Source of the DNA: Hyphomicrobiales bacterium
Lineage (GTDB): Bacteria; Pseudomonadota; Alphaproteobacteria; Rhizobiales; Beijerinckiaceae
DNA: 11,677 nt
NCBI GenBank assembly: GCA_028290125.1
Contig: JAQGKM010000476.1
Span: 1 to 11,677 of the forward strand
Reading direction: 5' to 3'
The position numbers and the translations under genes are program-made. Position 1 is the stretch's first letter. Every line of letters begins with the position of its first letter. This document shows, one piece after another, positions 5,789 to 11,677 of this stretch. The notes under the pieces were generated by a model, which saw nothing but the letters and a program-made list of their open reading frames with translations, was not told the DNA's origin and did not search any database.

Positions 5789-6295
5789 TCAGCGGAACAT
5801 CGAATGCCGCAGCTTGTCGCCGACCTTCAGGCCGATGCGCCGCGCGGTGCCGGCGTTGAGCTCGAGCACGGCGAACACCGGGGCGCCCGAGGGAATGATC
5901 CGCTCGGACAACGGCTCGGTGTTTTCGGCCACGTTCACGACGCGGCCGGTGCGGTCGATGAACAGCATGTCGAGCGACAGGTAGGTGTTCTTCATCCACA
6001 TCGAGACCGGCTCTTCGCGCTTGAAGTCGAACAGCATGCCGCGATCCTGCGGCATCGAACGGCGATACATGAGACCGCGTGCGCGCTGATTGTCGTCGCG
6101 CATCACCTCGACGAAGAATTTGTGCGAGCCCGACGCCGTCGTGATCTCGAGCGGCTCGAGCGTCGACTCGGCAGCCACCGGAGCAGCCTGCGCGAGGACC
6201 GGCGATGGCGGGAGCGTCATGGCGCTGCCCGCGCAGAGCGCAAGCAGGGCGACAAGGCGCAGGGCGCGGGACGTACGATGAAAGCTGGAGCGCAT
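5789..6295 (-). CDS. Exported DUF192 (UPF0127) family protein
   Basis: A protein of 168 residues. An N-terminal signal peptide runs to about residue 36 (ALRLVALLALCAGSA, then PPSPVLAQA). The DUF192 domain covers about residues 46-166 with its usual blocks: FFVEVMRDDNQRARGLMYR, SMPQDRGMLFDF, MWMKNTYLSLDMLFID, NVAENTEPLSERIIPS and AVLELNAGTARRIGLKVGD. The family is widespread but its biochemical role is not established. The start has GAGG 6 nt upstream. It lies 75 nt downstream of the double cold-shock gene on the same strand, a pairing I recognise from other Rhizobiales, so the two may be co-transcribed. Confidence 0.92.
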   Translation of the reverse strand: MRSSFHRTSRALRLVALLALCAGSAMTLPPSPVLAQAAPVAAESTLEPLEITTASGSHKFFVEVMRDDNQRARGLMYRRSMPQDRGMLFDFKREEPVSMWMKNTYLSLDMLFIDRTGRVVNVAENTEPLSERIIPSGAPVFAVLELNAGTARRIGLKVGDKLRHSMFR

Positions 6296-6370
6296 GTCTA
6301 CCTCGCGGCCATTGAGAACCGCGGGACCATGCCGTGCGGCGGGCGCAGGATCAAGCCTGCGCGCGCTCGC

Positions 6371-6955
6371 TCAATGCGAAACGGGAAGCGAGGTTTCGAG
6401 CGGGCGAATTTCCGCCGCCATGAGTCCCTTGGGCCCATTGCCGAACCGCACGAGCAGACCATCGCCCGGCTTCAGATCCATGATCCCGAAACGGCGCAGC
6501 GTCTCCATGTGGATGAAGATGTCGTCCGTGCCCTCGCCGCGCGTGACGAAGCCGAAGCCGCGCACGCGGTTGAACCACTTCACGACGACGATCTCGAAAC
6601 CGCCGGCCGGAGTCACCTGCACGTGCGTGCGCGCAGCCGGCAGCTGCGACGGATGCGTCGCAGTTGACTCATCGAGCGACAGCACGCGGAAAACCTGCAG
6701 CCCCTTCGCGCGCATCTGCACTTCGCACACGACGCGCGCGCCTTCGGGCGCGGTCTGGAATCCGTCACGACGCAGCGCGGTCACATGAAGAAGGACGTCT
6801 GCGCCGCCATCGTCAGGAACGATGAAGCCGTAGCCCTTCGAGACGTCGAACCACTTGATGCGCCCCGACATCTCGAGGAGGTCGGACGGACGTTCCGCAG
6901 CAGAAGCGTCGGACTCCACGGCCACATTCAAGAGATGAGGATCGTTGCTACCCAA
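6371..6955 (-). CDS. Cold-shock protein with two CSD domains
   Basis: A protein of 194 residues holding two cold-shock (OB-fold) domains that bind single-stranded RNA or DNA. Domain 1 spans about residues 29-95, with GRIKWFDVSKGYGFI (RNP1-like) and DVLLHV (RNP2-like). Domain 2 spans about 122-186, with VKWFNRVRGFGFV and DIFIHM. A linker of about 25 residues joins them. Two-domain proteins of this type are characteristic of alphaproteobacteria, unlike the single-domain CspA of about 70 residues. The start at 6955 gives a 28-residue acidic extension. An internal ATG at 6871 begins domain 1 directly but has no ribosome site. It probably acts as an RNA chaperone or transcription antiterminator in the cytoplasm. 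The upstream gap to the Sir2 gene is 114 bp and may hold its promoter. Confidence 0.93.
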   Translation of the reverse strand: MGSNDPHLLNVAVESDASAAERPSDLLEMSGRIKWFDVSKGYGFIVPDDGGADVLLHVTALRRDGFQTAPEGARVVCEVQMRAKGLQVFRVLSLDESTATHPSQLPAARTHVQVTPAGGFEIVVVKWFNRVRGFGFVTRGEGTDDIFIHMETLRRFGIMDLKPGDGLLVRFGNGPKGLMAAEIRPLETSLPVSH

Positions 6956-7069
6956 TGTTCTGCCCCCGCGGCCCCGTACGGCGCCTGTCGATGTGCGATC
7001 CCGATGAAAGAAACCCGAATCGTTGGGTCGCCCTTGAGACGCAGGCGGAAGATAGCATCGCGTCCCGCC

Positions 7070-7861
7070 CTACAAAGGTGTTTTTTCCGCGACCTGTGGA
7101 AGACTTTGCCCAACATTGGCAATCGGATGCAGTGTGTCGCCGATATCGGCCCGCACAACGAGGTCTGCATCGCCGTCGAGTGGCGTTGGTTCTGCATTCA
7201 GAATCACCAACTGCGCTCCATTCTCCTTCGCTATCAAAGGGAAAGCTGCAGCCGGGTAAACGACGAGCGACGAACCGACGACCAGAAACAAATCGCAGCC
7301 GAGTGTTGCACGACGGGCACGCTGCATCGCGTCGCGAGGCATTGATTGACCGAAGGAAATGGTTGCCGACTTGACGATCCCACCACACACGCACGCCGGA
7401 AGCGCACCGTTCTCCTCGATGCCGCGGCGCACATCGCGCAATTCATGACGGCCGCCGCAGTCGAGACACTGCGCATAAGTGCCATTGCCATGCAGTTCGA
7501 TGATTCGTTCGGCCGGAACGCCGGACGCCTGATGCAGTCCATCGATGTTCTGCGTGATGATGTGGCTGACCTTGCCTGCCGCGACGAGTCGCGCGAGCGC
7601 CGCATGTCCGCGACCGGGACGCGCGCCTGCGTAGATATCGTCCATCGCGAACTTGCGACGCCAGGCTTCGAGCCGCATGTCCTCGTCGGCCAGAAACTGA
7701 TCGAACGGAATGGGCGGATGACGCTTCCATGCGCTGCCGGGCGAACGGAAGTCCGGCACGCCGCACTCGGTCGAAATGCCGGCGCCCGTGAAAGCCACGA
7801 TGGCCTCCGCTGCGTCGATCATGTCGGCGAGCGTTCGTTCCCCGGCTGGATACTGACTCAT
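7070..7861 (-). CDS. NAD-dependent protein deacylase, Sir2/CobB family
   Basis: A protein of 263 residues. Sirtuins remove acyl groups from lysines, consuming NAD+ to give nicotinamide and O-acyl-ADP-ribose. The core motifs are present: GAGIST (26-31), VPDFRSPGSAW (35-45), TQNIDGLH (103-110) and the catalytic His124 in ELHG. The zinc module is CLDC (132, 135) and CVC (157, 159), so the second pair is C-x-C rather than C-x-x-C. The late NAD-binding blocks VVGSSLVVYPAA and LVILNAEPTPLD follow. Substrate preference cannot be read; the region after residue 60 (RLEAWRRKF) lacks the Tyr-x-x-Arg pair typical of the succinyl-specific type. A GGGAG ribosome site precedes ATG 7861. It is divergent from the aldo/keto reductase across 105 bp. 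Confidence 0.94.
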   Translation of the reverse strand: MSQYPAGERTLADMIDAAEAIVAFTGAGISTECGVPDFRSPGSAWKRHPPIPFDQFLADEDMRLEAWRRKFAMDDIYAGARPGRGHAALARLVAAGKVSHIITQNIDGLHQASGVPAERIIELHGNGTYAQCLDCGGRHELRDVRRGIEENGALPACVCGGIVKSATISFGQSMPRDAMQRARRATLGCDLFLVVGSSLVVYPAAAFPLIAKENGAQLVILNAEPTPLDGDADLVVRADIGDTLHPIANVGQSLPQVAEKTPL

Positions 7862-7966
7862 CAGGCGATACTCCCTGTCGTCTTGGAATCGCGAACCGCG
7901 CGGATCGTTCCAGGCTTGATTGCGCGCGCGACGCAGGGTCAGATAGGGCGTCCCGGGAGATGAGCC

Positions 7967-8905
7967 ATGGAAATCCGCAACCTAGGCCGGTCCGGCCTGA
8001 AAGTGTCAGTCGTCGGACTGGGCTGCAACAATTTCGGCGGACGCACCGGCATCGAGGAGTCGCGCGCCGTGATCCATGCCGCGCTCGACCACGGCGTCAC
8101 CCTGTTCGACAGCGCCGACATCTATGGCAATCGCGGCGGGTCTGAAGTGGCGCTCGGCCAATGGCTCGGGTCGCGCCGCAAGGATATCGTGCTGGCGTCC
8201 AAGTTCGGCATGGCGATGGACGACGAGGGCCGCAAGGCTGGCGGCTCGCGCCGCTACATCATGCAGGCGGTCGAGGACTCTCTGCGCCGCCTGAAGACCG
8301 ACTGGATCGACCTCTACCAGTTTCACCGCCCCGACCCCGCGACCCCGATCGAGGAAACGCTGCGCGCGCTCGGCGATCTGATCACGCAAGGCAAGGTGCG
8401 CTACATCGGCTGCTCCAACATGGCGCCCTGGGCGGTGGTCGACGCGCGCTGGACGGCGGACACGCGCAGCCTGTCTTCTTTCATATGCGCGCAGGACGAA
8501 TATTCCCTGCTCCACCGCACGCCGGAAGCCGAGCTGATCCCCGCCTTGCGCGCCAAGGGCATGGGGCTCCTGCCCTACTATCCCTTGGCGAGCGGCCTTC
8601 TCTCCGGGAAATACACAAAAGGCGCCGCGCTGTCGGGCGACACGCGCTTCGGCAAGGATGCGCGCTCGCGTGATCGCTACATGACCGAGGCCAACTGGAC
8701 GCGGGTCGACAAGCTCGACGCCTTCGCCCGGGCGCACGGGCGCGACCTGCTGACGCTTGCCTTCTCCTGGCTCGCCGCGCAGGACGTCGTCAGCAGCGTC
8801 ATCGCGGGCGCGACCCGCCCTGAACAGATCGCCGCCAATGTCGCGGCGGCCTCGTGGAATTTGACGCCGGCGGAGCTGGCCGAGATAGACGCACTGACGG
8901 CCTGA
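7967..8905 (+). CDS. Aldo/keto reductase
   Basis: A protein of 312 residues with a single AKR (TIM-barrel) domain covering the whole length. The catalytic tetrad is visible as Asp48 (LFDSADIYG), Tyr53, Lys79 (LASKFG) and His120 (YQFHRPD). Further family blocks are RRYIMQAVEDSLRRLKTDWIDLY (94-117), GKVRYIGCSN, YYPLASGLLSGKY and SVIAGATRPEQIAAN, the last near the NADPH site. Such enzymes reduce aldehydes or ketones with NADPH; the substrate is not predictable from sequence. GGGAGA 7 nt upstream supports ATG 7967. It lies 61 nt before the ROK-like gene on the same strand, so the two could be co-transcribed, perhaps in carbohydrate metabolism (inference). Confidence 0.93.
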   Translation: MEIRNLGRSGLKVSVVGLGCNNFGGRTGIEESRAVIHAALDHGVTLFDSADIYGNRGGSEVALGQWLGSRRKDIVLASKFGMAMDDEGRKAGGSRRYIMQAVEDSLRRLKTDWIDLYQFHRPDPATPIEETLRALGDLITQGKVRYIGCSNMAPWAVVDARWTADTRSLSSFICAQDEYSLLHRTPEAELIPALRAKGMGLLPYYPLASGLLSGKYTKGAALSGDTRFGKDARSRDRYMTEANWTRVDKLDAFARAHGRDLLTLAFSWLAAQDVVSSVIAGATRPEQIAANVAAASWNLTPAELAEIDALTA

Positions 8906-8966
8906 GCGCGCGGAACGGCAACGATGGAGCGACGTTGACCGGCGCCCTTTCGCGCGAGATCCCCAG

Positions 8967-10088
8967 ATGCCCGACACAAAAGAGAAGTCTGCGACCGGCT
9001 CGCCCACCGGCCTGCATCTGCATGGCGCGCTTGAACTGCCCTCCGTGGTCATCGACAGCTACAATCTCGAGCTGCGTGAAAAGGACGGCTTCATCGGCGA
9101 CCGCGCTTCGAAGCGCGCCTTCCACCAGATCCTCGAAGACTGGCGCGACCGCGTCCGCAAGGTCGATGAAGACCCGCTCGGCGACGAGCACGCCATGGAG
9201 ATGGGCAAGAAGAAGCTCGACGAATTGCTGGTGAGCGGGGATCCCGAGGCCGCCGGCGTCCTGCATGGCGCCATCGAGGACTTCGCCCAGGAGTTCGCCA
9301 CGGTCACCCGGCGCTTCCTGCGCGCCAAGGGCTGGACCGACACGCAGCGCATCGTCGTTGGCGGCGGCTTTCGTGAAAGCCGCATCGGCGAGCTGGCGCT
9401 CGGCCGCGCCGCCATCCTGCTCAAGGCGAGCGGTGTCGCGATCGAGCTTATCCCGATCCGCAATCACCCGGACGAAGCCGGCCTGATCGGCGCCGCCCAT
9501 CTCATGCCGGCCTGGACACTGTCGGGTCACGACGCGATGCTCGCCGTCGACATCGGCGGCTCGAACATTCGCGCCGGCGTCGTCTCGCTCAACATGAAGC
9601 AGGCGTCCGATCTGTCGAAGGCGAAGGTCTGGAAGTCGGATCTGTGGCGCCATGCCGATGAATCGCCCAAGCGCGACGACGCCGTGGACCGGCTCGTCTC
9701 CATGCTCGAGACGCTGATCCAGAAGGCCGAAAAGGAAAAGATAAGCCTCGCGCCGCTGATCGGCATCGGCTGCCCCGGCGTCATCGACGCTGACGGCTCC
9801 ATCGATCGCGGCGGGCAGAACCTGCCGGGCGGCAATTGGGAAAGCGGACGCTTCAACCTGCCCAAGATCCTGCGCGAGCGGATCCCGCAGATCGGCGATC
9901 ACGAAACCATGGTGGTCATCCACAATGACGCCGTGGTGCAGGGCCTGAGCGAAGTGCCGTTCATGACCGACGTCGAGCACTGGGGCGTGCTGACCATCGG
10001 CACCGGCCTCGGCAATGCGCGGTACACGAACCGCGAAAAGCCGAAAGCCAAGGATGCGCCCAAGAAGAACGGCAAGAAGAAGGACTAG
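8967..10088 (+). CDS. ROK/actin-fold ATPase-like protein with circularly permuted motif order
   Basis: A protein of 373 residues. ROK proteins (sugar kinases and repressors) have the ASKHA fold with ATP motifs in fixed order. Here the order is rotated. Residues 84-180 look like the C-terminal end of a ROK protein: LVSGDPEAAGVLHGAIEDFA, RIVVGGGF (128-135) and DEAGLIGAAHLM (169-180). Residues 190-350 then give the normal N-terminal half: AVDIGGSNIRAGVV (193-206, phosphate 1), GIGCPGVIDADG (266-277), NLPGGNW (285-291), HNDAVVQG (319-326, with the likely catalytic Asp321) and LTIGTGLGNA (342-351). The E-x-G-H sugar-binding motif and CxCGxxGCxE zinc loop are not seen. It ends in a Lys-rich tail. 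Kinase activity is therefore uncertain. ATG 8967 has only a weak ribosome site. Its stop overlaps that of the convergent FMN reductase. Confidence 0.85.
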   Translation: MPDTKEKSATGSPTGLHLHGALELPSVVIDSYNLELREKDGFIGDRASKRAFHQILEDWRDRVRKVDEDPLGDEHAMEMGKKKLDELLVSGDPEAAGVLHGAIEDFAQEFATVTRRFLRAKGWTDTQRIVVGGGFRESRIGELALGRAAILLKASGVAIELIPIRNHPDEAGLIGAAHLMPAWTLSGHDAMLAVDIGGSNIRAGVVSLNMKQASDLSKAKVWKSDLWRHADESPKRDDAVDRLVSMLETLIQKAEKEKISLAPLIGIGCPGVIDADGSIDRGGQNLPGGNWESGRFNLPKILRERIPQIGDHETMVVIHNDAVVQGLSEVPFMTDVEHWGVLTIGTGLGNARYTNREKPKAKDAPKKNGKKKD

Positions 10089-10651
10089 GCGCGCAGGCTC
10101 ATCTGCGCGAACTGGACCACCTGGGCCGCCATGATCTCGATCTGCTTGCCGATGGCTTCTTCCGAGCAGCCATCGGCGGTGAACTTCACCACCGCCGAAT
10201 TGATCGCCACGCCGAGCGGCGCGTTCCATCCGCGCAGCGCATGCCCGATGGCGCGCAGCTGGCTGAGGACGACGCCCGGACCCTGATAGCCGTAGCCGCA
10301 GCCAATGGCGCCCACCGCGCGACCATCGAAATAGACGCGCGGATCGGCCCGCATTTCCTCGACATAGTCGATCGCGTTCTTGACCAGGCCCGAGACGCCG
10401 CCGTGATAGCAGGGCGACGACAGGATGACGCCATCGGCGCGGCGCAAGGCCTCGACGAGCTTGCGGCCGTTTTCGTCAGTGCTGGCGGTGGCGGGATCGT
10501 ACATCGCCATCTGCAACTCGGTCCCGCCGAACAGCTGCGTCTCGGCGCCCAGCGAGCGCGCGTGCGCCAGCGCGAATGCGAGCGCCTGCTCGGAGGAGGA
10601 GCCGGGGCGCGTGGTGCCGCCGATGCCGACGATGAAGGGCTTGCTGCTCAT
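10085..10651 (-). CDS. NADPH-dependent FMN reductase (flavodoxin-like)
   Basis: A protein of 188 residues with a flavodoxin-like fold. The phosphate-binding loop GIGGTTRPGSSSE (9-21) and the isoalloxazine-side motif SPCYHGGVSGLVKNAIDY (79-96) identify the family. CGYGYQGPG (118-126) is the third flavin-contacting stretch. Members transfer electrons from NAD(P)H to flavin, quinones or other acceptors; the partner is unknown. The start MSSKPF at 10651 is supported by AAAGGA upstream; a longer frame back to 10723 would run into the preceding gene. It lies 25 nt downstream of the SnoaL-like gene and is likely co-transcribed with it. The last bases, CTAG at 10085-10088, are shared with the convergent ROK-like gene, so both stop codons are TAG within one palindrome. 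Confidence 0.92.
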   Translation of the reverse strand: MSSKPFIVGIGGTTRPGSSSEQALAFALAHARSLGAETQLFGGTELQMAMYDPATASTDENGRKLVEALRRADGVILSSPCYHGGVSGLVKNAIDYVEEMRADPRVYFDGRAVGAIGCGYGYQGPGVVLSQLRAIGHALRGWNAPLGVAINSAVVKFTADGCSEEAIGKQIEIMAAQVVQFAQMSLRA

Positions 10652-10676
10652 GTCGTTCTTTCCTTTTCTTGTTGTG

Positions 10677-11282
10677 TCAGCGCGTGAGCGGCTTGCCGGC
10701 GAGCCAGTCGGCGCCGTCCGCATAAAGCTTCTCGACCTGTGGGCCCTGCAGGCCCGGCATGTCCTTCTTCACCGGATAACCGATCTCGGACTGCAGATAG
10801 GCGAGATGGCGATAGCCTTCCGGGAAGGCGTTCAGGAGCTCGGGCTTCAGTTGCAGTTTCGCAGCCGGATCGACCGGATCCATGCGGTCTTTTTCGTAGA
10901 TCGGCTGGCGCAGCACGAAGCCCCAACGGCCATCGCGCTTTTCGAGGAAGTCGTAGAAGCGGCCGGTGCAGACCACGTCGACGAGCACGTCATGCACCAG
11001 CGCGCGCTGCGAGATGGTCATCTTGGTCTGCGCGATGGCGCGCGTGCCGGAGATGTCGGCCGAGTGTCCGCCGAGGAAATGCAGGATGCTGACGCCCTTG
11101 GCCCAGCCCTTCTTGCTCATGTCGATGAACTCGTCCGCCGTGCCCTGCGTCCAGGTCGCCATCATGCGGCCGTCGTCGAACCAAACCGTGCGGAAGCGGT
11201 CCCAATGCCCGGCGTCGCGCCAGACCACCCAGTTTTCAACCAGCTGACGACTGGCCAGTTGGTCGAGCAGCAGCTCGTTCAT
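10677..11282 (-). CDS. NTF2/SnoaL-like protein
   Basis: A protein of 201 residues. The first 135 or so fit the cone-shaped NTF2-like fold of SnoaL-type proteins: an N-terminal helix (LLDQLASRQLVENWVVWRD), HWDRFRTVWFDDGRMMATW, a central HFLGGHSADISG block, then strands ending GRFYDFLEKRDGRWGFV. The C-terminal extension of about 60 residues (YEKDRMDPVDP through KLYADGADWLAGKPLTR) is longer than in minimal members. The superfamily includes isomerases, hydratases and dehydratases as well as binding proteins, so no reaction can be assigned. Pairing with an FMN reductase suggests a small oxidoreductive pathway for a hydrophobic or aromatic compound (inference). GAGG lies a few bases upstream of ATG 11282. 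It is the first gene of the probable two-gene operon. Confidence 0.8.
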   Translation of the reverse strand: MNELLLDQLASRQLVENWVVWRDAGHWDRFRTVWFDDGRMMATWTQGTADEFIDMSKKGWAKGVSILHFLGGHSADISGTRAIAQTKMTISQRALVHDVLVDVVCTGRFYDFLEKRDGRWGFVLRQPIYEKDRMDPVDPAAKLQLKPELLNAFPEGYRHLAYLQSEIGYPVKKDMPGLQGPQVEKLYADGADWLAGKPLTR

Positions 11283-11393
11283 CGTCCCTCACCCGGGTTT
11301 TATGCACGGCGACAGGCCGCTTCGCGCCGCACTATAGACGCGACGCGCCAGACGCCGCAACGCGCGGCGATCGTCGTTGCAATCCGAGCCTCA

Positions 11394-11524
11394 CGACCCC
11401 CACCCCGCTCGGCTACGCCGAGTCGCCCTCCCCGCAAGGGGGAGGGTATGCAGCGAGATCCATGTTCGCGCGCAACGCATGGCGTTCCCTTCCCCCTTGC
11501 GGGGAAGGGCCAAGGATGGGGGTC
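11394..11524. repeat. Intergenic palindromic element with G/C-run hairpins
   Basis: The ends are inverted: CGACCCCCA (11394-11402) against TGGGGGTCG (11516-11524). Inside are three perfect-stem hairpins: CTCGGC-TAC-GCCGAG (11408-11422), CCCTCCCC-GCAAG-GGGGAGGG (11426-11446) and CCCTTCCCC-CTTGC-GGGGAAGGG (11487-11509). The second and third are also near inverted copies of each other, so the whole block can fold as one large cruciform. This composition is typical of dispersed, non-coding Rhizobiales repeats. It fills most of the gene-free stretch 11283-11660, in which I see no coding sequence. Confidence 0.75.
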
Positions 11525-11558
11525 GACGAGTCTTTGCCGCTCATCGCACACACCGATC

Positions 11559-11587
11559 AATCGCCGCGTCGCGCGCTCGCAATGACG
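11559..11587. repeat. Single arm of the CGTCATTGCGAG-type repeat
   Basis: The reverse complement of this stretch begins CGTCATTGCGAGCGCGCGAC and continues into GCGGCGATT, matching the arms of the element at 1905-2040 in its outer 12 bases and inner GCGACGCGGC block. No partner arm is visible nearby, so it is a solo or truncated copy. It sits 35 nt after the hairpin-rich repeat. Confidence 0.65.
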
Positions 11588-11660
11588 CTCCACACTTGCG
11601 CTGGATGCTTTTCCGGTATTCCATTCAGGCAAGCATAAAACTTGAAGTCGGGAGGAAGCG

Positions 11661-11677
11661 ATGAAAGGCATGGTCCA
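11661..11677 (+). CDS. Start of a further gene, cut by the window end
   Basis: ATG 11661 is preceded by GGGAGGAAG with a 2-nt gap to the start codon (GGAGG centred 8 nt upstream), a strong ribosome site after repeat-rich non-coding DNA. Only about five codons (MKGMV) are present, so no family can be named. Confidence 0.5.

Noticed and set aside
5753..6667. 304-residue plus-strand open frame
   Set aside because: It is opposite the DUF192 and cold-shock genes, both of which are unambiguous.
8799..10229. 476-residue minus-strand open frame opposite the ROK-like gene
   Set aside because: It crosses three genes, has shadow composition and no motifs; the plus strand has recognisable ATP motifs.
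11394..11587. CRISPR array or attachment site in the repeat-rich 3' region
   Set aside because: The repeats are palindromic and irregular, with no equal spacers, and there is no integrase or tRNA nearby.
1..11677. A new defence or mobile system
   Set aside because: No transposase, integrase, toxin-antitoxin pair, restriction enzyme or known defence domain is visible. The Sir2 gene is a stand-alone, typical CobB-type deacylase without the partner domains found in Sir2 defence proteins.

Overview
The window is GC-rich, with alphaproteobacterial-type proteins throughout. It most likely comes from a Hyphomicrobiales (Rhizobiales) chromosome. The support is a Tad/Cpa pilus gene set, a two-domain cold-shock gene next to a DUF192 gene, small Rhizobiales-type secreted proteins, and dispersed intergenic repeats of the CGTCATTGCGAG type. 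The placement comes from recognising families and repeats by eye, not from a database search.

Layout. (1) 1-773: the 3' part of a secreted lytic-transglycosylase-like gene with a terminator, then a small four-cysteine secreted protein on the minus strand. (2) 929-5144: a reduced and interrupted tad (Flp pilus) locus. cpaB is followed by a repeat element and an opposite-strand gene for a membrane-anchored staphylococcal-nuclease-like protein that seems to have lost its catalytic residues. After a regulatory region dense in GANTC sites come cpaC (secretin), a small lipoprotein and a TPR lipoprotein, ending at a strong bidirectional terminator. No pilin, prepilin peptidase, CpaE, ATPase or TadB/C gene is in the window. 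(3) 5186-7861, all minus strand: an Arg/Gly/Met-rich exported protein, a secreted DUF192 protein, a double cold-shock-domain protein and a Sir2 deacylase. (4) 7967-10088, plus strand: an aldo/keto reductase and a ROK/actin-fold protein whose motifs run in circularly permuted order. (5) 10085-11282, minus strand: an NADPH-dependent FMN reductase and an NTF2/SnoaL-like protein, probably one operon, converging on the ROK gene with shared stop codons. (6) 11283-11660: a gene-free stretch of palindromic repeats, then the first codons of a further gene at 11661.

How the genes work together. CpaB, CpaC and the two lipoproteins would form the periplasmic and outer-membrane part of a Tad pilus, with motor and pilin encoded elsewhere or lost. 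The cold-shock/DUF192 pair is a common neighbourhood in this group. The remaining genes look like ordinary housekeeping or accessory metabolism.

I found no CRISPR array, tRNA, rRNA, transposase or recognisable defence system. The observations most worth following up are the permuted ROK-like protein, the split tad locus with its degenerate nuclease-like insert, and the GANTC/palindrome cluster before cpaC.
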